A stretch of DNA of 64,000 nucleotides from Hespellia sp. (GTDB taxonomy: Bacteria; Bacillota; Clostridia; Lachnospirales; Lachnospiraceae). Positions 55,288-63,274 of this stretch are shown piece by piece. The stretch's first letter is position 1. Each line of letters opens with the position of its first letter. The stretch is from positions 1 to 64,000 of the forward strand of contig JAQUUC010000002.1 of NCBI GenBank assembly GCA_028694105.1, in the 5' to 3' direction. A program made the translations under genes and the position numbers. The notes under the pieces are model-generated. The model was not told where the DNA came from and made no database searches. It saw only the letters and a program-made list of their open reading frames with translations.

Positions 55288-55316
55288 AATATAACACATC
55301 CGCTTTTATTTGTCAT
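55288..55316 (-). promoter_or_regulatory. Promoter of the ABC/PTS sugar operon
   Basis: On the minus strand ATGACA (55311-55316) and TATATT (55288-55293) are 17 nt apart, each one base from consensus. The leader is about 55 nt. Confidence 0.6.
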
Positions 55317-55320
55317 CAAT

Positions 55321-55367
55321 TTTCTTTCATTTCTTTTTGTTTTTTTCTATTTCTTTTCGTTTTTTTG
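55321..55367. promoter_or_regulatory. TTTCnTTT repeat cluster 1, candidate DeoR operator
   Basis: A pyrimidine tract with repeated TTTCATTTC, TTTCTATTTC and TTTTCGTTT units, next to the -35 of the minus operon. Operators of DeoR-family sugar repressors such as AgaR are runs of TTTCRTTT-like units, so this fits the divergent DeoR gene. Simple base bias is the alternative. Confidence 0.45.
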
Positions 55368-55440
55368 TTGTCAACCCCTATTTTTTTAGTTTTATTCTCC
55401 TTTTTTCAGACATTATGCGCCCAGAAATCTATTTGAGTGA

Positions 55441-55480
55441 TTTTTCGTTTTTCGTTTTCTTTCGTTTCTTTTCATTTCTT
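55441..55480. promoter_or_regulatory. TTTCGTTT repeat cluster 2, candidate DeoR operator
   Basis: Contains TTTCGTTTT, TTTCGTTTC and TTTCATTTC units in tandem, ending 5 nt before the -35 of the plus-strand promoter. It is the better of the two clusters. The rest of the 55226-55563 gap shows no gene. Confidence 0.5.
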
Positions 55481-55484
55481 ATCA

Positions 55485-55513
55485 TTGTCATTTAATTATT
55501 TTTATGTTATCAT
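55485..55513 (+). promoter_or_regulatory. Promoter of the deoR-like gene
   Basis: TTGTCA (55485-55490) and TATCAT (55508-55513) are 17 nt apart, each one base from consensus, about 50 nt before the DeoR start codon. Confidence 0.6.
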
Positions 55514-55563
55514 TGTAAATAGCTAATTATAGAATACTTTTTCAATATGATAAGGATGGAATT

Positions 55564-56358
55564 ATGTTTAAAGTTGAACGAATCAGACGTATAAAGGAAA
55601 TCTTACGGGACTGTCACCAGATTGAGGTCTCCGTACTTAGTAATCTCTTAAACGTTTCCGATGCGACAATCCGTAATGATTTGGAAGAATTGGAGCAGGA
55701 TGGATTTCTCACCCGTTTTCACGGTGGTGCGACATTCAACTCGCCTGATGCGGCGCTTTCTGCCAATTCACAATCCTCTCTGTCTGCGGTAGAATACCAT
55801 AAAGATAAAGAAGAGATTGGTATTATAGCTTCTCGCCTGATTCAGGAGCGTGAATGGATTTTCCTCGGCCCCGGTACGACTACCTATTATATTGCGAAGG
55901 CACTGCGCGAACGCGGTCAGATTAATGTGCTGACCAATAATTTTCTTGTCGCTAACGTACTGTACGATGTTCCTACCATCCGTCTCGTTTTTCTCGGCGG
56001 TCAGGTCGATCACCTCGGAAACTATACGGTTCCAGATGATCTGGACAAAGAACTTCAGAACATTTACCTCGACAAGGCATTCTTTTCTGTGGATGGTGTC
56101 GATTTAAACGCTGGATACACCCTGTCAGACAAAACTGTTTTCGATATCATTCATGCCGTTATGAGACGTTCCAGAGAACCAATCATGGCTGCTGACTGCA
56201 GCAAGTTCGAACAGACCGGGTTTATGACCATCGGCGATTTATCACTGACACCAACTATTATTACAAATGCCGGGATCCCGGAAGAATACAAGCAGTACTA
56301 TTTAGATCACGACATCCGTGTGTATTCGTCATTTGATTTGAAACCTGCAGCCTTTTAA
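55564..56358 (+). CDS. DeoR/GlpR-family transcriptional regulator
   Basis: A 264-residue regulator. The N-terminal winged helix has RIKEILRDCHQIEVSVLSN and VSDATIRNDLEELEQDGFLTRFHGGA, the DeoR signature. The C-terminal sugar-phosphate sensing domain has FLGPGTTTYYIAKAL, LTNNFLVANVL, and the end stretch VMAADCSKFEQ-like (MAADCSKFEQTGFM). It probably represses both the divergent operon and its own transcript until a sugar phosphate is made. It heads a three-gene unit with an ATPase and a sugar kinase. Confidence 0.94.
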   Translation: MFKVERIRRIKEILRDCHQIEVSVLSNLLNVSDATIRNDLEELEQDGFLTRFHGGATFNSPDAALSANSQSSLSAVEYHKDKEEIGIIASRLIQEREWIFLGPGTTTYYIAKALRERGQINVLTNNFLVANVLYDVPTIRLVFLGGQVDHLGNYTVPDDLDKELQNIYLDKAFFSVDGVDLNAGYTLSDKTVFDIIHAVMRRSREPIMAADCSKFEQTGFMTIGDLSLTPTIITNAGIPEEYKQYYLDHDIRVYSSFDLKPAAF

Positions 56359-56397
56359 TGCTTTTCATATACATTTACTCATTTTGGAGTTTTAATT

Positions 56398-57858
56398 ATG
56401 AAGTTTTTTTCTATTCAGACAAAAAATTTAACAAAAATTATGGAGCGCCCACTGATCAGCGATATTTCCTTTACCGCTCATTCCGGTGAAATCCATGCGA
56501 TCATCGGTAATAACGGAGAGGGGAAAACCTTGTTCGCCAAACTCCTTGCCGGAGTGCGCCCAAAAACGAGTGGCAGCATTCTCATCAACAATGAATCGCT
56601 TGATATTACAGATGTTATATCTGCCCAAAAACACGGCATCTATATGCTTCAGCAGGAACAGGTCCTTTTTCCGGAGCAGACCGTGCGCGATAATATTATT
56701 GCCGGAAACGAAAAGAAGCTCGGGCTGAAAAACCGTTTTTTCAGTCCTTCCAAAAAAAGACTGAACCAGATCTGTCTGGATTATTTAAAGCTGTTTGATC
56801 TGGAGCATCTGAATCTGGATGCTCCGATTTCGTCTTTAAGTGTCATGGAGAAACTGGTGATTCAGCTGTGCCGCATTTTAATCTGTAAGCCAAAAGTTCT
56901 TATATTAGATGAGCCTTCTACTGCCCTTACTACGGCCGAGCTTCGGACAATCTTTGATTTCATGGAGGATTTCAAGCAGAATACAGCAATCATTCTGATC
57001 ACGCATAATTACCCTCTGTTGATGCGTTATTGTGACCGTGTATCCGTCATTGATGACGGAACAATCACCGCATCTTTTACACGCGATGATTTCACACAGC
57101 CGGAGTTTCGTGACTGTATCACTCATTTGAAGATGAACATCAAATATCCAAGGCTTCCAATTATTCCGGGAGACGAGCTCATCTGCTTTGACCATCTTTC
57201 GACGAATTTGCTGAAGGATATTCACTTCTCCATGCACCGGGGTGAGATTATTGGCCTCGCAGGATTAAAAATAGGTGAAAAGCACAGCTTTCTAAGCACG
57301 CTTTCCGAGGAGCTTATGCCCAAAGACGGTCAGATTATTTACTCTGATACGCTCCGCCGTCCATTTTTCAGTCTGATCAGCGGAGATGAGGCAAACCAGG
57401 CTCTTTTTATGGCACACTCAATTCCATTTAATATAGCCGTATCCAATTTTCGAAAGGTGACAAAATACGGGCTCTTTTCCAAACGCATGATGAAGGTATA
57501 TGGAACCTATTATCTGAACAAGTTAAAAATCAAGGATTCCGATATCCATACCAGAACCTGCCACCTAAGTACCGGCACCAAACAAAAGATTGTGATTGCA
57601 CGCTCTCTATTCACTCAATCGAATATTTATATATATGATGAGCCCACGAAAAATCTGGACTCAACAAGCAGACTGGATCTTTACAATATCCTGAATGCAT
57701 TAGCTTTAGACGGTGCATCTATTCTCCTGATTTCTTCCAACAACGCAGAGCTTGTCGGTATGTGCAGCCGCGTGATCCTCACAAAGGACGGAAAACAAAT
57801 CGGGAATTATTCGACGCAATACCTTTCTGAGGAAGCCCTGTCTAAAGAATTAGAATAA
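56398..57858 (+). CDS. Divergent RbsA-like tandem ATPase without its own permease
   Basis: A 486-residue protein with two ABC domains as in RbsA. In the first, Walker A is GNNGEGKTLFAKLLAG, the signature is altered to LSVMEKLVIQL, and Walker B is VLILDEPSTAL. In the second, the Walker A place reads GLAGLKIGEKHSFL, without the GxGRT of the family; LSTGTKQKIVIARSL and IYIYDEPTKNLD remain. It is quite different from the RbsA protein at 49469. No permease or binding protein is next to it. It may replace or compete for the other ATPase on the same permease, or have a regulatory role. GGAG precedes the ATG. Confidence 0.88.
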   Translation: MKFFSIQTKNLTKIMERPLISDISFTAHSGEIHAIIGNNGEGKTLFAKLLAGVRPKTSGSILINNESLDITDVISAQKHGIYMLQQEQVLFPEQTVRDNIIAGNEKKLGLKNRFFSPSKKRLNQICLDYLKLFDLEHLNLDAPISSLSVMEKLVIQLCRILICKPKVLILDEPSTALTTAELRTIFDFMEDFKQNTAIILITHNYPLLMRYCDRVSVIDDGTITASFTRDDFTQPEFRDCITHLKMNIKYPRLPIIPGDELICFDHLSTNLLKDIHFSMHRGEIIGLAGLKIGEKHSFLSTLSEELMPKDGQIIYSDTLRRPFFSLISGDEANQALFMAHSIPFNIAVSNFRKVTKYGLFSKRMMKVYGTYYLNKLKIKDSDIHTRTCHLSTGTKQKIVIARSLFTQSNIYIYDEPTKNLDSTSRLDLYNILNALALDGASILLISSNNAELVGMCSRVILTKDGKQIGNYSTQYLSEEALSKELE

Positions 57859-57876
57859 TGTAAAGGGAGAATCACC

Positions 57877-59394
57877 ATGAAAAAAGACAAACTAATTGCT
57901 TATGATCTTGGAACCGGAGGAATTAAAGCCTCCTTATTTGACGTGAACGGGAAGTCTCTCGCTGAAGTATTTCAGCAGTATGAGACCTATTTCCCCGCTG
58001 AGAAATGTGTAGAACAGCGTCCGCTGGACTGGTGGCAGGGTGTTTGCTCCGCAACTGGGCTTCTGCTGAAACAGAGTGGCTGCGCTGCTGAAGAAATCGC
58101 CTGCACAGCTCTGTCCGGCCACAGCCTTGTAGCTGTCCCTCTGGACAAAGACAAGAACCTGCTTCTTGATCAGGTTCCGATCTGGTGCGATATGCGCGCC
58201 GGAGACCAGATTCCAAAGTTTTTTAAAGACCTTTCCTACGAGGAATGGTATCCGGTCACCGGAAATGGTGATCCGGAAGAATGCTATACGATTTTAAAAC
58301 TTATGTGGATGCGGGAGCACCAGCCTGAGATTTTTGAAAAGACAGACAAAATTCTGGGTTCTAAGGATTTTATTAATTTCAAATTCACCGGAACCATCTG
58401 TACTGATCCGTCTTATGCATCTGGCTTTGGCGTGTTCAATTTATTAAAATGGGACTATGAGGACCGCTTTTTTGAAGCTTCCCAAATCTCGAAACGCATC
58501 TTTCCTGAGATTCGTCCTTCCGATTCCATCGTGGGATATGTCACAGAAGAAGCATCGAAAGAATGTGGCCTCTGCGCGGGAACACCGGTTGCCTGCGGTG
58601 CGGTTGACAACACTTGTATGGCTTTGGGCGCAAGGGGCCTTGATGAGGGTGTCGCATACACCTCTCTCGGTTCTTCCAGCTGGATTGCCGTAACATCGCA
58701 GCAGCCCATTATTGATTTGAAGACAAGACCTTTCGTCTTTGCCCACGCGCGAAAAGGATATTACACTTCCGCTGTATCCATCTTCTCTGCCGGAAATTCA
58801 TTCCGCTGGATCAGAGATCGTTTTCTGATGGACTACGCCAATGATACAGACACCTATGAGATCATGAATCAGATGGCAGAGAGTACACCTCCGGGAAGCC
58901 ACGGTGTTCTCTTCAATCCGACACTCGCCGGCGGCAGTGCACAGGAGCCAAGCCCGAACCTAAAAGGGGGATTTATGGGACTCACGCTTGCAAATACAAG
59001 AGAAGATCTGGTGCGTGCTTCCATGGAAGGTGTCGCTATGGCTCTTCGCAAGACACTAGATATTCTGCTGGAGCAGGTTGATATCAAGGGAGAGATGTTA
59101 TTGTGCGGTGGCTGCAGCAAGAGTGCCATCTGGCGCAGGATTTTTGCCGATATCTACAACATGCCGGTCATCAAGACCAACATCGATCAGGATGCCGCTT
59201 CCCTCGGTGCCGCTGCACTGGCAGCAAATGCCTGTGGGCTCTGGGACGGCTATGATAAAATTCAGGACATTCACGTCATCGAGGATCGTCTGATTCCAGA
59301 CCCGGAGACGAATGCATATTATGAGAAGCTGTTAGATGTCTACGGTGAATGGACGCAGGCACTTGCGAAATTAAGTGAAATGAAAATAAATTAG
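57877..59394 (+). CDS. FGGY-family carbohydrate kinase (xylulokinase-like)
   Basis: A 505-residue sugar kinase of the FGGY family. ATP-binding and catalytic parts: AYDLGTGGIKASLFD at the start, the substrate-site stretch ALSGHSLVAVPLD, IWCDMRAGDQI, and the C-terminal LLCGGCSKSAIWRRIFADIYNMP with DAASLGAAALAA. Xylulokinases usually have GQMHG where this has GHSLV, so the substrate may be another ketose or polyol. It lies 18 nt after the ATPase gene. With the DeoR regulator it likely phosphorylates the sugar brought in by the divergent operon. Confidence 0.92.
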   Translation: MKKDKLIAYDLGTGGIKASLFDVNGKSLAEVFQQYETYFPAEKCVEQRPLDWWQGVCSATGLLLKQSGCAAEEIACTALSGHSLVAVPLDKDKNLLLDQVPIWCDMRAGDQIPKFFKDLSYEEWYPVTGNGDPEECYTILKLMWMREHQPEIFEKTDKILGSKDFINFKFTGTICTDPSYASGFGVFNLLKWDYEDRFFEASQISKRIFPEIRPSDSIVGYVTEEASKECGLCAGTPVACGAVDNTCMALGARGLDEGVAYTSLGSSSWIAVTSQQPIIDLKTRPFVFAHARKGYYTSAVSIFSAGNSFRWIRDRFLMDYANDTDTYEIMNQMAESTPPGSHGVLFNPTLAGGSAQEPSPNLKGGFMGLTLANTREDLVRASMEGVAMALRKTLDILLEQVDIKGEMLLCGGCSKSAIWRRIFADIYNMPVIKTNIDQDAASLGAAALAANACGLWDGYDKIQDIHVIEDRLIPDPETNAYYEKLLDVYGEWTQALAKLSEMKIN

Positions 59395-59401
59395 AAGCGT
59401 C

Positions 59402-59433
59402 AAAAAGAGAGTGTCCAAAAACACTCTCTTTTT
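59402..59433. terminator. Bidirectional terminator between FGGY kinase and P-II genes
   Basis: AAAAAGAGAGTGT pairs fully with ACACTCTCTTTTT around CCAAAA. It serves the kinase gene (plus) and the convergent P-II gene (minus). Confidence 0.93.
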
Positions 59434-59450
59434 ATGTCATCTTCTGGATT

Positions 59451-59792
59451 TTACAATGCTTCATCTCCGGTCTCGCCGGTTCTTACCTTCACCGCACCTT
59501 CCATATCACGGACAAAGATTTTTCCATCACCAAAGCTGTTGGTATTCAGCTCATCAAGAACCCGTTTTATAATATTGTCTACAATATCATTTTTAACAAC
59601 CGTACGTACACTTAATTTTGGGAGAAGATTAATTCCCGGCTCGTCATCCCTTACATATACCTGACCGCCGCCCTTTTGATGACCGTATCCAAATATGGTT
59701 GTTATCATAATTCCTCTTGCACCTTCCAAGTCTAAAATACGTTTTAAATTTTCCAGTTTTTCCGGTTTAATTACTATCTCTAATTCTTTCAT
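59451..59792 (-). CDS. P-II family signal protein
   Basis: A 113-residue P-II-like protein. The T-loop begins GYGHQKGGGQVYV and leads to LLPKLSV; the C-terminal signature is present as VRDMEGAVKVRTGETG. The tyrosine that is uridylylated in enteric GlnB is not present (the T-loop has DDEPGIN there). P-II proteins bind ATP/ADP and 2-oxoglutarate and control nitrogen targets. No ammonium transporter gene is near; the gene follows an APH-fold kinase by 44 nt. The ATG at 59792 is chosen because GGAG is 7-8 nt upstream. Confidence 0.87.
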   Translation of the reverse strand: MKELEIVIKPEKLENLKRILDLEGARGIMITTIFGYGHQKGGGQVYVRDDEPGINLLPKLSVRTVVKNDIVDNIIKRVLDELNTNSFGDGKIFVRDMEGAVKVRTGETGDEAL

Positions 59793-59836
59793 AAGCATTC
59801 TCCATTCTACTACAATATTTTACGCCTGATTGTCCG

Positions 59837-60832
59837 TCATGCGAATAATCTGAGATATCTCTCGGCCAATTCGATTGTGCCATCCATCCAGCCAACACTT
59901 AGTTCTTCTACCGGACCCGATTCCTGATGACTTGCCAGCCACGCCGTAAGCTGCAGTCTCCGCATCATGATAAACGTATCTATTTCCTCGAAATCTGTAT
60001 CTGTGAACGGGAGGACCTTTTTATATCCGGTCAGCCACGCATTGACAATCTTTGGAACAATCGGTTTTTCTTCAATAAAGCTCAATGCGGATGCAAGATC
60101 ATGCAGATGCCACCCAAAGCCGCAGTCATCAAAGTCAATCACTTTAATCTGATCTCCTTCCAGCAGAAGGTTCGCCAATCTGAGATCCGCATGAATCAAT
60201 CCGTAATTATTCTCATTTTTTCCGTATCTTTCCAGCCTTTTTTGTATGACACTCGATACCTCAGTCAGCATCATCTCCGCTTTCGGAGTCATATCCGGAA
60301 AGTCATTCCATCTTCCCCAGATTGCATGCTCACCGATGATGGTATCATAATTCCACTCGATTCGATCCAGCTTCTCTGTTCCATTCCATATTTCCGTCTG
60401 TCTGTGCAGATATGCGGTTGTCTCCCCCAGATAACGGAACTGTTTTACCATCTTTTCCTCATTATTTTCATCCGGAGCTTCACCCTGAAGATATTCACAT
60501 ATAACACAGAAATAATCGTTGCCGTCTTTTCCTCTCACCACCTGAATATTTTTATCATCCAGCCCTTTGATTGGATTTGCCACTTTCAACGGCGTATACT
60601 CATTGATCTGATTGAGCCAGTTCATTTCGGAATTCAGTTCCTCTCGCGTGTGATATCCCGGCCGGCTGATTCTAAGGACTCCGTTTTTCTCTCCGGTAGC
60701 CTTATCTTTCACCATGTAAGTCGCATTTTCCGATAAAACAATCAGTTTTGATTCACCCGTCTTTTCCCAGCCATATTTTTCAAGAGCGTTTGCTGCTATC
60801 TCGTCAAACAATTCTATATTTTCAAAAGCCAT
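59837..60832 (-). CDS. APH-fold phosphotransferase (small-molecule kinase)
   Basis: A 331-residue kinase of the aminoglycoside/choline/homoserine kinase superfamily. The catalytic loop is LIHADLRLANLL near residue 215 and the metal-binding aspartate is in VIDFDDCGFGW. It begins right after a terminator with AGGAGGGG before the ATG. The class-III PLP enzyme encoded upstream makes an amino alcohol (hydroxylysine, ethanolamine or similar) a reasonable substrate, by analogy with kinase/phospho-lyase pairs. An antibiotic-resistance role is less likely from context. Confidence 0.87.
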   Translation of the reverse strand: MAFENIELFDEIAANALEKYGWEKTGESKLIVLSENATYMVKDKATGEKNGVLRISRPGYHTREELNSEMNWLNQINEYTPLKVANPIKGLDDKNIQVVRGKDGNDYFCVICEYLQGEAPDENNEEKMVKQFRYLGETTAYLHRQTEIWNGTEKLDRIEWNYDTIIGEHAIWGRWNDFPDMTPKAEMMLTEVSSVIQKRLERYGKNENNYGLIHADLRLANLLLEGDQIKVIDFDDCGFGWHLHDLASALSFIEEKPIVPKIVNAWLTGYKKVLPFTDTDFEEIDTFIMMRRLQLTAWLASHQESGPVEELSVGWMDGTIELAERYLRLFA

Positions 60833-60849
60833 TTGATCCCCTCCTTAAA

Positions 60850-60888
60850 AAAGGTGCACATCTCCATTTTCTGAAGATGTACACCTTT
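60850..60888 (-). terminator. Terminator between PLP-enzyme and kinase genes
   Basis: A 14-bp stem with one mismatch (AAAGGTGTACATCT against AGATGTGCACCTTT) is followed by TTTTT on the minus strand. The T-run ends beside the ribosome site of the kinase gene, so the kinase is expressed by readthrough. Confidence 0.85.
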
Positions 60889-60915
60889 GTACGAAATGTG
60901 AATTTTATTTGCAGT

Positions 60916-62187
60916 CTATACCTGTTTCAAAATATCTTCTTTTGCTTCTTTTATTCCATAAGCCATTTTTTCCAATAACTCATCGCAAAAATCTTTGGTA
61001 CATAATACCCCCGGTTTAAACTGAAGTACATGCGGATCAAGCTGTGAGTAAATGCCCCATACTCCGTTCTGATACAAATGCTGCATAACCGGAATAGCGC
61101 CTTCTGTTCCGGCAAATTCCAGTCCCATAATGGTTCCGTTCTGGCGGATGCCTGTAAATGTATCTGGATTATCCTTCATAATATCATTCAGACCAGCCCT
61201 GAGATAAGACGCTACAAACTCGATATTTTTCTTCGTTGTCTCTCTCTGCAGTATTTCAAATACTTTGAGCGCACATGCACAGCCAAGCTCACTGCCTCCA
61301 AATGTTGCCATGTGGGCACTTCCATCCTGTGTCATCCAGTAAGATGACTTTTCATTCAGGATAACTGCTGAGATTGGATAAATGCCGCCGGAAAAACCTT
61401 TTGATGTCACTATAATATCCGGATTAACACCGTATGTCTCTATGCACCACATCTTTCCGCTTCGCATAAGACCCGTCTGAACTTCATCCGCAATATACAA
61501 GGAACCGTATTTTTCACATAATTTTTTAACTGCCGGAAGATATCCTTCGTCTGGAAGCGGAAATCCGTAGGTTGCAGGGATGGTTTCCATTATAACACAT
61601 GCGGCATCCCCTTCTTTGAGTGCTTCTTCCATTTTTTCAAGATCATTAAACGGAACTTTTACGAACTCAGGTCTTTCGGCATGAAACAGCTTACAATATC
61701 TCTCTGCCCCTGCTGCCACCGCTAATCCGGTATGTCCATGATAGCAGTTTTCAATGCTGACTATTTTCATTCGTCCAGTTGCAGCCCGTGCACATTTCAG
61801 AGCCAGATCGATTACCTCGCCGCCACTTGAGCCATATATAACATGCTTCATTCCCTCCGGAGATGCTTTCACAACAGTCTCTGCAAGCTTTGCCTTCAGC
61901 GGTGACGGGAAATGATGATTACCGATATCTACAGATTCGGTTGCCTCAACCAGCGCCTGAATCACTTCAGGATTTCGATGACCCAGACTGTATGTACCAC
62001 CGTTGATATGCACATCCATAAGCTGTTTTCCTTCCATATCCCAAAAATAATATCCTTCGCGCTTTCCAATGATCAGATCGATTTTAAGATCCAGCCATTC
62101 TTTCGTCTTTCCACTGTTCCAATATTCGATCGATTTTTCAAATACCTCCTTTTTTGTTGTGTTTTCAAAAATATCTGTTACCTTCAT
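60916..62187 (-). CDS. Class-III PLP enzyme (aminotransferase or phospho-lyase)
   Basis: A 423-residue fold-type I enzyme. It shows YGSSGGEVIDLALKCAR (cofactor phosphate site), NCYHGHTGLAV, LYIADEVQTGLMRSGKM and the Schiff-base lysine in VTSKGFSGGIYPI near residue 260. Length and motifs fit class-III aminotransferases, but the same fold also includes the phospho-lyases acting on phosphoethanolamine and phosphohydroxylysine. The APH-fold kinase downstream favours the second reading, as inference. The start overlaps the regulator gene stop by 4 nt. Confidence 0.9.
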   Translation of the reverse strand: MKVTDIFENTTKKEVFEKSIEYWNSGKTKEWLDLKIDLIIGKREGYYFWDMEGKQLMDVHINGGTYSLGHRNPEVIQALVEATESVDIGNHHFPSPLKAKLAETVVKASPEGMKHVIYGSSGGEVIDLALKCARAATGRMKIVSIENCYHGHTGLAVAAGAERYCKLFHAERPEFVKVPFNDLEKMEEALKEGDAACVIMETIPATYGFPLPDEGYLPAVKKLCEKYGSLYIADEVQTGLMRSGKMWCIETYGVNPDIIVTSKGFSGGIYPISAVILNEKSSYWMTQDGSAHMATFGGSELGCACALKVFEILQRETTKKNIEFVASYLRAGLNDIMKDNPDTFTGIRQNGTIMGLEFAGTEGAIPVMQHLYQNGVWGIYSQLDPHVLQFKPGVLCTKDFCDELLEKMAYGIKEAKEDILKQV

Positions 62188-63257
62188 GCTGTTTTTCCTC
62201 CTCTTTCATTTATATTTTTTTGCAGCTCTGTTTTATAGCTAATCGGCGTATACCCTGTTTTTTTCTTGAAGTTTTTTGCAAAGTATTCCGGATTATTGTA
62301 ACCAACTATATTTGCCACATCACATATTCTTATATTTTTATCTCTCAATAGAACTTTTGCACGATCAACCTTCACCTCCGCCAGATAATTGATAAAACTC
62401 ATTCCGGTTGTTGCCTTAAAGATATGACTTACGTAACTCGGATTTAGAAAAACTCCCTTTGCAACTTTTTCTAATGATAATTTTTCATCTACATGGACTA
62501 CTACATATTTTCCGATGTTATACACCAGCTTGTCATCAATCATCTGATATTTTGTGACCATCGCACTTGCTTCGCTAAAGCACCGAAACCATTCCTCCGT
62601 AATCTGTTCCTTTTTCTTGATTACAAATCCAAAATGATATGCAAAATCTTTGCTGTACAGAAATTTTTCCAGCCACGGTTTTCTCTCAATTAGTATTTCG
62701 TAAATTCTCTTCTTCGCTTTATCCGCAACACTCTGACAGTTAATTGCATCATTTTTCCAATCCGCAAAAATCTGATCAATCATACTCTTTATAATATATT
62801 CCTCCTGACCACCGCCTTGAAAGATGTTATCAATCAGGGCATCGGTCTTAAGCCGGAGTTTTTCCAGAACATATTCAATACCAAATTCCGAGTATACTCT
62901 CAGCATAGATTCTTTCAACATATCCAGATCACAGGGCTGTACCAGATAATCAAATGCTCCATTCAAAAAGCTCTCTCTCACATTTTCATAAGTACCATCA
63001 CATCCAATCACAATCATGTGTATATCTGTAAATGTTTTATTGATTTCCCGCATCGTCCGAAAAAACGCTGCATCATTGCTGCTGATACTCATAATCAGAA
63101 TATCCGGTCTGATGTCCTGCAAACGATCAAACAGGTGCGTCTCGTTTTTCAGTATCTCTTCATGGAGGAAAAAGTCTTCTCTTTCTTTCCAGAATTCCAT
63201 ATTTTTTATAAATTCCGTAATGATTCCCATTTTGTCATATATGCTTACATACTGCAT
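62184..63257 (-). CDS. AraC-type regulator with a receiver-like domain lacking the phosphate site
   Basis: A 357-residue protein: receiver-like N-terminal domain (1 to about 125), a helical middle region, and a C-terminal AraC DNA-binding domain (LSLEKVAKGVFLNPSYVSHIFKATTG; ICDVANIVGYNNPEYFAKNFKKKTGYTP). In the receiver the place of the phosphoacceptor reads DILIMSISSND, with serine where aspartate is expected, and the paired acidic residues at the start are missing. It therefore probably responds to a ligand or partner rather than a kinase; no kinase gene is nearby. It is co-transcribed with the PLP enzyme. Confidence 0.87.
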   Translation of the reverse strand: MQYVSIYDKMGIITEFIKNMEFWKEREDFFLHEEILKNETHLFDRLQDIRPDILIMSISSNDAAFFRTMREINKTFTDIHMIVIGCDGTYENVRESFLNGAFDYLVQPCDLDMLKESMLRVYSEFGIEYVLEKLRLKTDALIDNIFQGGGQEEYIIKSMIDQIFADWKNDAINCQSVADKAKKRIYEILIERKPWLEKFLYSKDFAYHFGFVIKKKEQITEEWFRCFSEASAMVTKYQMIDDKLVYNIGKYVVVHVDEKLSLEKVAKGVFLNPSYVSHIFKATTGMSFINYLAEVKVDRAKVLLRDKNIRICDVANIVGYNNPEYFAKNFKKKTGYTPISYKTELQKNINERGGKTA

Positions 63258-63274
63258 TTACACGCCTTTCTTTT

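Noticed and set aside
55321..55480. CRISPR-like repeat array in the T-rich region
   Set aside because: Units are short, unequal and without spacers; the pattern fits operator-like or base-biased sequence.
59927..60736. Plus-strand open frame of 269 codons opposite the APH-fold kinase
   Set aside because: Antisense shadow; the minus-strand gene has all kinase motifs and a ribosome site.
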